64,000 nt of DNA, taken from assembly GCA_943737045.1 (NCBI GenBank), contig CALSFV010000216.1, positions 744,001-808,000 of the forward strand. The letters are read 5' to 3'. The DNA comes from Parapristionchus giblindavisi (Eukaryota; Nematoda; Chromadorea; Rhabditida; Diplogasteridae). A program made the translations under genes and the position numbers. The notes under the pieces are model-generated. The model had not been told where the DNA came from. It saw only the letters and a list, made by a program, of their open reading frames with translations, and did not search any database. Each line of letters starts with the position of its first letter. Position 1 is the stretch's first letter. Positions 46,904 to 58,025 of this stretch are shown here, piece after piece.

Positions 46904-48242
46904 AACTAATTCATTCCTGTGAGAAAATAGAATTTTCCGACACCCATAAAATCAGGAAAAAATGTCATAACTATATTTTCAGTGATAATTCAAGGCCGAT
47001 TCAGTTGGGAGGTCCTAATCTATTCATCTAACCTATTTTACGATGATTATTGGTATGAGCATTACATCATTATACTCAGCTTTATCAATTTAATACATTT
47101 TTTGTCAACAGGGAACAGTATTCTTTGGTTATATTTATCGACTTTTCCATGCGAAATCTGTACCAGGCATATTATTACAGTTATTTACAAGAGTCTTTAT
47201 TTTACCAAAATTACTATTTTTAAATTTTGTATTTTTTTTCAGTGAAGTTATCCCCGCCCTAACCCTTCTCGTCTCTGCCCATCGATCTCGTCTAATCATC
47301 TGGCCACTCTATCATTGATCTAACACCGAGAGGGAACCACTTCCTATCTTGATATCAATACTATTGGCATTTCTAGAGACATAGAGGCAAATTGTCTTAA
47401 ATTATCATTCAATTGTGCATGCGTAAAACTATTGAATCTTTTTTTCAACAGAAAATAACATTTGAAATTCAACAACAAAGAAAACTATCGAAAACCGTTA
47501 AATTGTAGACAAAGGTCAAAGATCAAAATACAAAGATCAAAGATCAAACTTCAGTGATAGAGTAAACAATAGCTTAGGCTTCATTGAACATCTTATATAC
47601 AATGTATGAGTCGTCCAATCAGGTAGGACAGGATGTTGATAAGCAACTGATCACGAAGGCTGTAATATCTGAAAAGGATATGAACAATATACAGTGGTAG
47701 ATTACTGTTAGGCTGGGTATCTCACCTAAGTACTGTGCCCGCATGCAAGATATTGCACTATTGAAGATTATTGAAGATTCATCCGCGGCGATCTAAATGA
47801 TCTGAAGTATTCCGAAACTGCTCACAGAGTTGGTGTCAAACGTTTTCATCTTTGCCCGCATGCAAGATCAGATAGCTACGAGAGAAGTTATCCTCAAAAA
47901 ACCAAAATTTGTTTTCCTTCTGGCCACCACTGTAGTAGTATATACACAGTACTTAACAATGTTAGGGTAGGATACCCAGGCTAACAGAAATCTACCATTG
48001 TGTGTCATAGTAATTATTATATGTAACATTTATTGTTATTCATACCGCAATCTTTAGCAGTTAGGTATTGCATGTTTGATCTTTGAGCTTCTATTTCTAC
48101 CCTTTCGACAGAAACCTTCTACACATCATGGTAATATTCCTTGATAAATTCTCTATATTGACTCAAAAGATCAGCTTGATTGCTTTCTTGGATCAAAAGT
48201 TATAAAAAAATGAAAAAGCGTCCCATGACTTTACGCCGATAC
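46904..48242. other. Centre of the long inverted repeat
   Basis: Unique or lower-copy sequence. The left end (to about 47000) resembles the Tc1-type fold-back at 40227. GATCAAAGATCAA words lie at 47515-47545. A smaller fold-back is at 47688-48003. No gene is recognised. Confidence 0.5.
47688..48003. mobile_element. Small fold-back in the centre
   Basis: CAGTGGTAGATTACTGTTAG and AGGCTGGGTATC are mirrored by GATACCCAGGCTAACAG and AAATCTACCATTGTG. CCCGCATGCAAGAT occurs on both halves. Confidence 0.6.
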
Positions 48243-48331
48243 TGTACATATCGGATTCTATTCATCAGTAAATGTTGTTCGTACACTTAAAAACAAGAAT
48301 ATCTATCACGTATCCTTCAAAATGGGCAGTA

Positions 48332-48464
48332 GGGCGGATGAGAACCGATGAATAAGAACCGACTGGATGAAAACTATTTGCATAAGAGATACAAGCGCTA
48401 ATGAATAGACAACGTATGCAAACGGTTATTATCCAGTCGGTTCTTATTCATCGGTTCTCATCCG
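48332..48464. mobile_element. GCCGGATGA-family MITE, right-arm copy
   Basis: It is the exact mirror of the left-arm copy within a few bases. Confidence 0.75.
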
Positions 48465-49674
48465 ACGTGGTGCCTTCAAAATGTCACCACTTTCTCATAA
48501 ACATGCTCTTTGTTTTATTTTAATTGATTATATTTTTTAGCTGTTTCGTACAATTTGAGTAAAGGTTGTACATCAGAATGATCGATGATAGACAGAGAGA
48601 AAGAAATGTATTCAGTTGATAAAGTGGAGTATTATGATAATTTCGCTTTCAGGGATTCACGGAAACGCGGGAAAAACAATCCAGAGTCAAGGAATATTTG
48701 TTTGTTTATATAAATGTGGATACGATATCGCTCTTTTTTAACAATTAATGTTTTCGCACTTTAGTAATGTTTTAAATTGACGCTTAATAACAATGCGGTC
48801 ACAGTAGACTCTATAACTACAGGAATCCATGTCTCTATAACTACAGTATTCCATATCTTCATCAATTGACAGTTTTGTTTAGTGTTGATCAGTTTTAACA
48901 TGCCGTAAACCTCCTTTTTGACTACTGTTTCTGTCCATCCATATAAAAACGCATTAGTCAAAACACTGCTACGAAATGTGACAGAGGTCAAGACGTTTCA
49001 GAAAAATATGATTATTAATTCGATTTAGTTTCTCATAAATATGATTCCAGAATATTTCACAACAGATTGGTCTGCTAAAAATAAAATGCTAAAAATAAAA
49101 ATAGATAAAAAAGTTGTTGACCGTCAACATTTATTTTTTAATACATCTTCACACTGATCTCTATACCAATGTTACACAATATTATATCTATAAATTAAAT
49201 TAGTTAAAATATCTTTAAATTAAATTAGTTAAAATATCTTTAAATTAAATTAGTTATACTATATGTTCATGGTTCACAATATTTCAAGAAATGCATAAAC
49301 TCAGGTGAACTGTAGTTCTTCCATTTAATTTCAATGTTTCGTACTCGATAAACTTTTACTTTTAAAAAAAGCAAGCACGTGCATTCTTTTGATAGCTTTC
49401 TTATACTACTGTGATCGTATGTTATTGGTCTTTTGGTTTGTTTTATTTGTTCAAGTAACGTCATTGATTGAATGTCATTTAAAGCACATTGAACAAAGAG
49501 CAATACCATTCTATATTTTTAAATACGTTTGACAATATTGTGGAAAAAAGGTTTGTTCACGATCACTCTACGGGACGTCTGTCGCACACTAGACGATAGC
49601 ATAGGTTCTAGCGGAAAAACGTCAAGAAAAAATAACAAAAAAACAGTTGGGAAAAGTTGAGAGCGTTTATCTTT

Positions 49675-49760
49675 TGCTAATCCTCTTGGGGGATCGAACT
49701 CTCATTCCCCACCAACCGGCCGTTTTGAATGTCCGAGCTCTTATCCACTAGGCCATGGGT
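49675..49760 (-). repeat. tRNA-derived SINE-like sequence, right arm
   Basis: Mirror of 45164-45247 with a few changes (GGGGGATCGAACTCTCATTC). Confidence 0.55.
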
Positions 49761-50783
49761 TCCTTTTGGAAGGCATGTCAAACAATCTATATATACTCTA
49801 ATACTCCCGTGTTCATATACCGATGCGTAGCTCCGCCCCTTCCTGGTCAACCCTGTTTATATTGCGATGCTGGCCCCGCCGATTTAACTGCGCGGGGTTG
49901 GACACCGATCGCAAACATTATAACGCCCCAAATATCTTTATTATATCTGAAAACAGTCTCCAGCCGGATCCTCAGCAGCAGTATGGAGAGCGAAGATTGT
50001 GCAATCGTGTTCATCTTCACTCGACCATTGGGATATTCGTCAGTGACGATCGTGACGACCTTCTGACTCTCTTCATTAGACCGACAACGAATCGGAGTGA
50101 AAAATTATAAATAAAAATTAACTCGACGATTTTCTAACCTATCATAACCCAATTTGTGTTTAAAACTGCGACAGGAAAACTATCCACTGTTTACAGTATC
50201 ACAAAATGGTGAGCTTGATTTTGCTTTTTTCGCAACTTTTGAACATACTACAAGGTTATAGAAGAGGGTAATTCTTCCACTAACGACATCGCTCACTAAG
50301 TATCATCTTTTACTTTGAAAGGAACGTGTTTTAGTTATCATTTGGAAAAGAAATGATGACTATGAACAAATTATTGCTTAGACGATGCCGTCGTTGGAAG
50401 AAGAATCGAATGGATATTAATTTTGTTCCAGTCATGAAAAGAAAAAAAAGTGGTGAAAGAGTGTGTAAAACGAGGACTATTCTCTGATTTTCTTCCCTTT
50501 TCATGCCTTAGAGCAGAACATAAGATTAGCCAATGTAGAATCGTACCTCCAAGAGTGATCGTAGATGATATAACGTTGTCGTGGTCGTCGATTATGTCCA
50601 TGAAGCTCGTCCAACGTCACTTTAGTTGAATAGTTTCCAGATTGACATCTGCGAATTGAGAATATGGATCATATGCATGTGACAGAGAATTATGAACAGG
50701 GACGCGAAGGGAAATAGGCTCAATAAAACACGAATTAGAATATTCAATAAAAGATCGATGATCACGAGAGACATAGAGACGAG

Positions 50784-50808
50784 GAGAGAGAGAGAGAGAA
50801 AGAGAGAA

Positions 50809-50843
<35 letters not shown>

Positions 50844-50897
50844 AAGAGGGAGAGAGAGAGAGAGAAAGAGAGAAAGAGAGAGGGAGAGAGAGAGAGA
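50784..50897 (+). repeat. (GA)n-rich microsatellite, right arm only
   Basis: About 110 bases of GAGA with occasional AAAG and GGGA. The left arm has no such tract at the corresponding position (near 44184), so it arose after the arms were formed. The open frames across it are ignored. Confidence 0.85.
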
Positions 50898-52770
50898 AAC
50901 ACGAATAACAACATGCAATAATATATCGATAATCACGAGAGATATAGAGAGGAAGAGAGAGACGATATGGAAGAGATTTAGCTAGAAATGGTGGGAAAAT
51001 GACCGAGAGTGAAAGGGGGAAAAGGACCGAAGACTGCACACGAAGGAAGAAGACAGCGGTAGTAGGATCCTGACAAGACCATGGCCAGAGGAAGAATTGG
51101 AGAGAGAAGTAGAGATGGAGTGATCGAAAGATAGCGAAGGAGATGGAGACGGATGGAAAGGTACTGGACAATAATGATTACAGACGAAAAGATGAATATA
51201 CTTGTACATTCGTTAATATTATTAATTTAATAGCGAGAAGTAGTTCCAACTAATGAATTTACATTGTCGATGCTAGATCATTGACGAGTGCATAGTTTTT
51301 TTTCTTTCTCTGCACTCTCTCGCTTTGCCACAATCTCTCACTCTGTCTGCTCTCTCGTACGTTAGCACGCTCTCTGAAGTACATGATGAATGCAAAGATC
51401 AAAGATCAATTTCAAAAAGGAAACGAATAATGAAGCAGGTGAGGAGCGGTGAAAACGACGAAATGGACGAGAATGATAAAATGTGTTATGGATAATCATA
51501 TGCAAGACTAGACAACAACAACGAAAATATATGTAAAAATGATAAAGCTAAAGTATCAATGAACAAAATAGGGATTGAAAGAAGGAAAGGGAGAGGAAGA
51601 GGGCCATAGAGGACCGATTGAGATTTTGACAATCACCAATGAGTCAACACTATTGGTGATTCCCATGGTAGGTCAGTGAGAAGGGCAGAGATTTCTTTCT
51701 CTGCACTCTCTCACTGATCCTCATTCTCTCACTCTGTCTGTACTCTCTCACATTTGCACGCTCTCTACTATGATCAAAGAACGATCACATAATCTCGCCG
51801 AGCAAGGGAAGGGATAGGAGTTGTAAATCATCTTCACTTGTACATGTACTCAGATCGATGACTCTAGGAACAGGACAGATCATTTCTTCCTTCCAATCAA
51901 AACATCAAGATCGAGCGCGTCATTGTGTGCGTGATCCTTGGTATTCCGCATACAAGACAACATCATAGCTCCCATCGTCATTCATCGTCTCTCCCCTCTC
52001 CTCTGCACGTCTTCATCTCTCATTCACTCAACTTCGATGATCATCTCGATGCCTGTCAACTAAAAATCAAGGATACGCCTGTTTCTTCAGTGAGGTATTG
52101 TATCCCACCCTATCATTGCCGTACTATTGATTATCTTTCTCTTAGTGTGTTTTCTCTTATGCCACATCTTGCCGCATCTGTTGACTTACTGTAGTTGTGT
52201 CCCTATGCCGTGCTGTAGTGTACAGCTGGGTATAGTATCATGGATTGTTGATTTTGCTAGACCACTATTTCTAGTTCGTTAGTTAGTTCTAATTCTTGTT
52301 ATTTAGTTAGTCTTACGGTACCGTAGCCCGGTATGACCGTTCATGGGGTATTCCCGGTAACGAGCAATTTCTAAGGCTCGCCGGGTTTACCTCAAGTACG
52401 GATGGGTATGGTTTCGTGGATAGATTAGTGTAGTATATTATACAGTATTTCGTATTTTTTTGGCATCAGTATCAAGTATTAGCTCTCTTTACCACCTTAG
52501 ACATCTTTCTTACTGTATCGGTTTTCTGTTTTACTATATCTTTCTTTCCCTCGTCTATGATATTCGATCCATCCAAAGGTCGACTCATTGGTTCGTCGTC
52601 GTCATCAACGATCATCATCATCATCTATTCTACTCTATTCTACTCTACTAGTTGGTGCCGTCATTCCGCGTAAAGAATCTTCATATGCAAATGTGATGTT
52701 ATTAGTCCATTCTTCGTTCCTCTCTCTCTAGAGAGTTATGCAAAGTTAATGTATCTTTTAGTAGGGCCCG

Positions 52771-52850
52771 TTTCCAGTGGATATCAAGTCTGACAATCAA
52801 TCGGGCCGGTTTGTCGGCTAGAAAGTTCAATTCCCAGCTGTGGATTAGAG
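52771..52850 (+). repeat. Diverged tRNA-like SINE copy
   Basis: AGTGGATATCAAGTCTGACA and CGGGCCGGTTTGTCGGC correspond to the unit at 45164; AAGTTCAATTCCC is the B-box equivalent. Confidence 0.4.
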
Positions 52851-53002
52851 AAGATATGCATCTATAATATGAACTCATATCTTTTGCAATATTATAGTGA
52901 ACTGAGTGATGGAAATATGGATTACTGTAGTTATAGAGATATGGACTACTGTAGTTATTGAGATCGTACTGTTATTAAGCTGTGATCGTACTGTTATTAA
53001 GC

Positions 53003-53355
53003 ACAGAACTTGGCTGCAGAGCGTGAGGACCGCATCCGCGCCCGTCGTTACATCTTCCCCTCCGCCATTCCGCGAATCCGCCTTCCGACCGCATCTATCA
53101 CCGCGTCCAGTCGTCCGTTGCCGAGATAGCGCGTGCGGACGACGCCTTTCCATCCGTCCCATACCAACCGTACCCGTGACGCCCCGACCACACCTGCCCA
53201 TACCCCAATCGTGGCAGGACTCATTAAAAGATATCAAGTACCGTAATCTATCACCCACTTACTATGATATACTGTATGATCTAGACCAAGAGGGATCAGG
53301 CGACGATACTGTAGTTAGCGATTCAAGCCCCGATTTTATTGATTTATTGTCATAG
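53003..53355 (+). CDS. C-terminal exon of an unrecognised gene
   Basis: After a CAG acceptor, a GC-richer frame encodes SVRTASAPVVTSSPPPFRES, an Arg/Pro-rich middle (LSIRPIPTVPVTPRPHLPIP), and an acidic end (SPTYYDILYDLDQEGSGDDT, FIDLLS stop). The base composition and orderly end suggest true coding sequence. No upstream exons were found, and the boundary of the long inverted repeat is only 450 bp away, so the 5' part may have been displaced. The family is not recognised. Confidence 0.42.
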
Positions 53356-53859
53356 GCCATTTGATCGATATTCGATTACTGTATATTTATCACAAAATGA
53401 CGCTTCCTGTGGACAAAGTGCATTTAATATTTGCAAACAAAACATTGAAATAGATAATGTACATAACCTAGAAACAAAAAGCTCTTCATAATAAGTTACA
53501 AGAATATTGTACATGTTGTAAAAGCACAGTGGGTTCTATCAGGGAGCAGGAAAGTGTGAACCGCAAGATGGAATCAGGGCCAAGGCCGGAAAATCAATTT
53601 CGTTTCCTATTTGCCGGCTGCATCCTTCTCTTTCGCGGCGACGGCTCGCTCCAGATCGGCGACATTCGATCGAAGGTCTGTCATGAGGGCGGTGAGGTCG
53701 GCACGAAAATCATCCAGTTCATCGGAACATCTGAAAGATCAAAGATTAAAGATCAATGATTAAAGATTGTGTATTAAACATTAAAGAAAAATGAACACAG
53801 ATTAAAGATCAACATTTACAAGAAGATAAATCTCACTTTAAACACTACACAAAATACTA

Positions 53860-54115
53860 TTACAATACTGCAAGCTATATTGCTAAAAATCGTAAAAATG
53901 ATCGGTCAGTCTGGAACAGTTAAAGCAAAACTTAGAGATCAAAGATCAAAGATCACTCACTCCTTCCATATCCTGACGGCCTCCTCGACCTCATTGGTCA
54001 TCTGTTCCAACGCGATCGCATGATTCCCAACCGTCGCGATTGGTTCGGAATCCAAGACCACCTGAGAGACAATAAATAATTGATATTTAACAAATAATAT
54101 AATAAGTATCATGTA
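53860..54115. repeat. Duplicated segment with a dynactin-3 exon, copy 1
   Basis: It is closely similar to 57240-57500, from AATACTGCAAGCTATATTGC through the exon to TAATAAGTATCATGTAT. Confidence 0.8.
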
Positions 54116-55048
54116 TAAACAAGATACAATGGGGGATATTCGAGATGAGTTCCGGTTTCTCAACTGTTGGGTACTTTAATCAATATTTATGACGTTCGGC
54201 ATAGGTCGAATAGTTAGGTTCTCACTTCTCAAAATGCGGTGAGGTTTTTCGATTTTCGTTTTGGAAAATTTTGGGTCAAAAAAGTCGTTCGCACATTAGT
54301 GCGACGAGTCATGACAGAGGGATCCTTCATAGATCCATGGCTTTTCTTTCTTCTATATCTTCAGTTCATCGAGCTATATATTGATAGACTGAACAACAGC
54401 ATGTAGAAGTAATACAAATAATAAACTATCATTATCCAAGTGATAAATCTAGACAACAAATAAGAGATCAATTTCATATGATGTACTATAGTACTATTGC
54501 TAACAAGATAGAAACACAAATTTAAGAACCGCATGTACTATGTTCTATTCCAACCCCGACCCTACGCTACTTCATAGTATATCAAAACAATAAGTATTCA
54601 GAGTTACAAAATTAGTCATGCACTGAATGCGAGTGACACAGTTAAATTTTAAATTTCGAAAGAAAAAAAGTAGAGGTGTTAAAAATTCAAAGATCAACCT
54701 TGGACATCTCCTCAAACTGCTAGAGCTGCTCGGCACGCTGTTCAATGAGCGTCTCACAGAACTTGGCTGCGTTCAGCTTCTCACCGAACGGACGAAACTC
54801 GGTCTGAAAACGAAATATTTAATAATAATAATACAAACATATTTTCCAAGAGAAATCAATCCCTTATTACATAATTTTTGTTCCTTCAATCAAATTTCGT
54901 TTGTTTCAGTTAAATGTATCGCATAAGGAAAGATAGGTAAATGCATAAATAAATCATAGAGACAGAAGAAAGCGAATTAAATCACACGATTACAGTACTC
55001 ATACACCTCTTTCATATCCACAAGAGACATACTGCGCAGAGTTCTACC

Positions 55049-55240
55049 CATAGGTGGGCACGTTGAGGGAAAGGCTGTGCGCAAATCGGGGAAATGTAAG
55101 GTAAGGCTGTGCGCACGGCCATTTTTTAGCAAATTCGACTGGAAATTTTTCAAATTTGGCGAAACAAGGCTATGTGCAAGGCCCCGATGGGAAGGCAAGG
55201 CTGTGCGCAAAAAATAATCGCTTTGACGAGCCCACCTATG
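55049..55240. mobile_element. hAT-type MITE, 8-bp TSD GTTCTACC, copy 1
   Basis: The ends CATAGGTGGGC and GCCCACCTATG are inverted. GTTCTACC is duplicated at 55041-55048 and 55241-55248. Interior AAGGCTGTGCGCA words match the element at 58988. The duplicated eight bases contain the 5' splice site of the host gene, so one usable donor is kept. Confidence 0.85.
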
Positions 55241-56193
55241 GTTCTACCAATCACCAACCTTTTGCATGAGTTGTTGTAGTTTCTAGAGCTTCTCTTGGGG
55301 AATGTTGAATATTCGTTGGAATCCGCCATCGACCATTGACTTGCGTAGTGCGGCCACGTCCACATCCTTTAATATAATAGCAATAATAATGATGATAATA
55401 TTAGTAATGTATCATACAATTTCGGATATCACGCAGTATTTTTATATAGTTAGTCGATTTAGAAAACAGTTGTTTTTCCACTGGATTTGTATGTTTTCGC
55501 ATAAAAAATGAGCCTTATATAGTGAGTAGATTCTCACATTATCAGTGTAAGAAAAGCTATTTAATATATTTATTTTATCCCAATGTATTAACTTTTAACA
55601 ATCACCGAGAAGAAATGTGTAGTTTATACAATGCATGATCTAAAATCAATATCACCTCAATCCTTTTGTCAACAACATTGATATCTTTGGTGCAATAAAT
55701 AAAGGCAAAGGCACTTCTCGATGCCAACTTCAATGATTACAGATGCGGAAAAATATATTTTACTATGGCCCACAGTACCTTGGGTCGTGCATTCGGATGT
55801 TCATCGAGACCGAGAGCCCGCTCCATCGCCTCTACTCGCTCCTCCAGTAGATCCATACTATACTCCAAGCTGATCAAAGATCAAACTACAGAGTTTCAGA
55901 TCAAAGATCAAACTACAAAGATACGAATCAGGGCTAGTAAACCCATTGATGACAAACTTCGGAGACAGGTGTAAATGGTATTAGCTTTATCGAATAGGAA
56001 AAAAAAGGAATTGTGATTGTTTAGCACGTAACAATATGACGAGATCCGGCGAATGAACTAATATTCAATCGATAAATCAATGACAACACGTTTGTTCATG
56101 GGGAAAGGTATAAACAATGCTAGGCAACAATACTCAAATCGATCCAACCCATCATCTACAGTATATCCTCAGGGAAGTCGTGGCTAGACGCGA

Positions 56194-57069
56194 CTACGTT
56201 CGTCTACGCTTAGGCGATGTGTAGTATCCCTCGTCTTCTGCGTATTCTACGACATCGTTCTTCTGAAATCACATTAACAAATCAATCGTTCGGACAATTA
56301 ATCAAATTTTAATTATTTCATCGCCACTGTGATCGCTGATGAAAGGTAGGCTTTATCGATTTTTAAAAAAATTCATAAATTAGTCGAACATTTTTAAAGC
56401 AGCTAGTGTACATACCGTCGTCATCTTATGTAACACGGGCTGCTTTGGTAGCGACGAGACCTCCTTCGACGATGAGAAATGGTCGACAAATGGTCTAGTT
56501 GTCAGTGGCCTGCCAGACGTGCTTCGCTGATGGGTTTGTGGCTGGCCAGTCGTAGGATGGAGATGGTTAATGGCCGCTTGCATCATGTCATTGAATCGAG
56601 AGAGTTGTTCTCGAGCATTCGAATGGTGTTGAACGTGTAGAAGACGAAGACGGGCCTCCCCAATTAACTGAAATTATTATTATTATTATTATTATTATCA
56701 ATTGAAATTCCAGACTACATCCGTGAATTAACGTAAAAAGCAGGGTCACAAAACATCAAGAATTTGAACATTTTGTGTTCATTAAAAAGATTAGCTGTTG
56801 CTTTGGTGGCAAAAATGATCCATGTATTATAATTATTATTATTATTATCATTATTATTATTATTATTAAAGAAGGATAAATTGGTGTTTACGTTGTCTAC
56901 TGACCATATTGGCCAAGTCCATCTCTTCGACCTCCTCATCGTATCCAATATCCGAAAATACACTACCACAACCATTCGTGTAGTCTTCATTGGTGACATC
57001 TACATCGTCGATGACGTCATCATCATCTTCATCGTCTATTGGAGTATCTTCTCTTGATGAACCATTCGT
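56194..57069 (-). CDS. Acidic, probably nuclear, protein of unknown family
   Basis: Three minus-strand exons join in phase: 56905-57069, 56416-56667 and 56194-56262 (stop). The first is very acidic (TPIDDEDDDDVIDDVDVTNE). The second runs on with EARLRLLHVQHHSNAREQLS and a Ser/Thr/Pro-rich part. The last ends YYTSPKRRRT, a nuclear-localisation-like tail. A possible earlier exon at 57911-57946 (TTGVVEEIVVE) fits the phase. The stop lies 338 bp before the start of the same-strand dynactin-3-like gene, a spacing seen in nematode operons. I do not recognise the family. Confidence 0.5.
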
Positions 57070-57239
57070 CTAAACAAGTAAATTAATTATATTAATAGAT
57101 GTACAAGTATAGGATTGAATGCATTTTAAATGTAATTTTTTAAATAGGTTAGCTAATAATGTGACCTATGGTGTTTCGGCCGCTATGTCTATGTAAAAAC
57201 AAATGGATTGCATGACTGCAATATATAAGGGAGCAGTAC

Positions 57240-57500
57240 TAGTACAATACTGCAAGCTATATTGCTAAAAATCGTACAAATGATCAGCCAGTCTGGAAAA
57301 GCTAAAGCAAACCCTCGAGATCAAAGATCAAATATCACTCACTCCTTCCATATCCTGACGGCCTCCTCGACCTCCTTGGTCATCTGTTCCAACGCGATCG
57401 CATGATTTCCAACCGCCGCGATTGGTTCGGAATCCAGGACCACCTGAGAGATAATAAATAATTGATATTTAACAAATAATATAATAAGTATCATGTATTC
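57240..57500. repeat. Duplicated segment with a dynactin-3 exon, copy 2
   Basis: A second copy of the exon (57344-57444, VVLDSEPIAAVGNHAIALEQ, then MTKEVEEAVRIWKE) keeps splice sites and reading frame. It lies upstream of the acidic gene, away from the other dynactin-3 exons. Confidence 0.75.
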
Positions 57501-58025
57501 AATGCACTTTAAATGTAATTTTTCAAAAGATTGGCTCAACTGCAAGGTTACAGACGTAACCCTAATATACTGTAGAAACTCCTAATTGCACTGTCTTCTT
57601 TCCTTCCTCCATTGAGACGAGCAAAATTTACATAAATGATCCTTACGCAAATACAATTTGTCTCGACTTAACGGTACATTCCCTGATTTTTATCCCGAAA
57701 CGACAAAGAGAAAGATTATTTTCAATACATTAATCCCTCATAGTGCATATGCCATTACTTCAATTAAAATATCACGTTATTTTGTGTTCGCGACATATCT
57801 AATTAATTAAATCAATAAATCAATCACAAACTAACTTTAATGAATGTACTACAATGTGATTGTAGTCTGACTGATTCCCTGTAGAACTTCTGACCGGGTT
57901 TCTTCCTACCTCGACGACTATTTCCTCGACGACACCAGTAGTGCCTAAGGAGTCCTCATTTTTAATCGATATAATCGATATCATTAAAGACTTCATCATC
58001 TTTAGCTCTTCTTAACTTTACTCAG

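Larger units (their letters stand above)
42627..52557. repeat. Long inverted repeat, about 9.9 kb
   Basis: The left arm (42627-46903) and right arm (48243-52557) are collinear in reverse. Matching anchors include the outer CATAGACGAGGGAAAGAAAG, the TTACCGGGAATACCCCATGA-type block (42835/52350), the long stretch around 43550/51660, GACGAGCTTCATGGACATAA (44342/50590), the tRNA-like unit (45170/49740) and the MITE pair (46331/48332). Neither arm encodes a recognisable protein; the mirrored open frames are symmetry products. The outer ends have no obvious target-site duplication. It may be a giant fold-back element or an inverted segmental duplication. Confidence 0.85.
53607..55856 (-). pseudogene. 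Dynactin subunit 3 (p24)-like gene with two in-frame TAG
   Basis: Six minus-strand exons join in perfect phase: 55779-55856 (starting MDLLEERVEAMERALGLDEH), 55248-55366, 54986-55031, 54699-54803, 53961-54061 and 53607-53730, about 190 residues in all. Length, coiled-coil character and the block VVLDSEPIATVGNHAIALEQ resemble DCTN3/p24, the small shoulder subunit of dynactin. Two TAG codons interrupt it, at 55283-55285 (EKL-stop-KLQQLM) and 54720-54722 (EQL-stop-QFEEM), both within CTCTAG. A hAT MITE sits exactly at the exon 2 donor. Intact splicing and phase argue for recent loss, or for assembly errors. Confidence 0.6.

Noticed and set aside
45806..48991. Conserved frame TSVTFRSSVL... in both arms of the long inverted repeat
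   Set aside because: Both are open but differ where changes fall at all codon positions; conservation is explained by the repeat itself.
50617..51171. 184-residue Ser/Leu-rich frame on the minus strand
   Set aside because: It runs through the GA microsatellite; low-complexity translation product.
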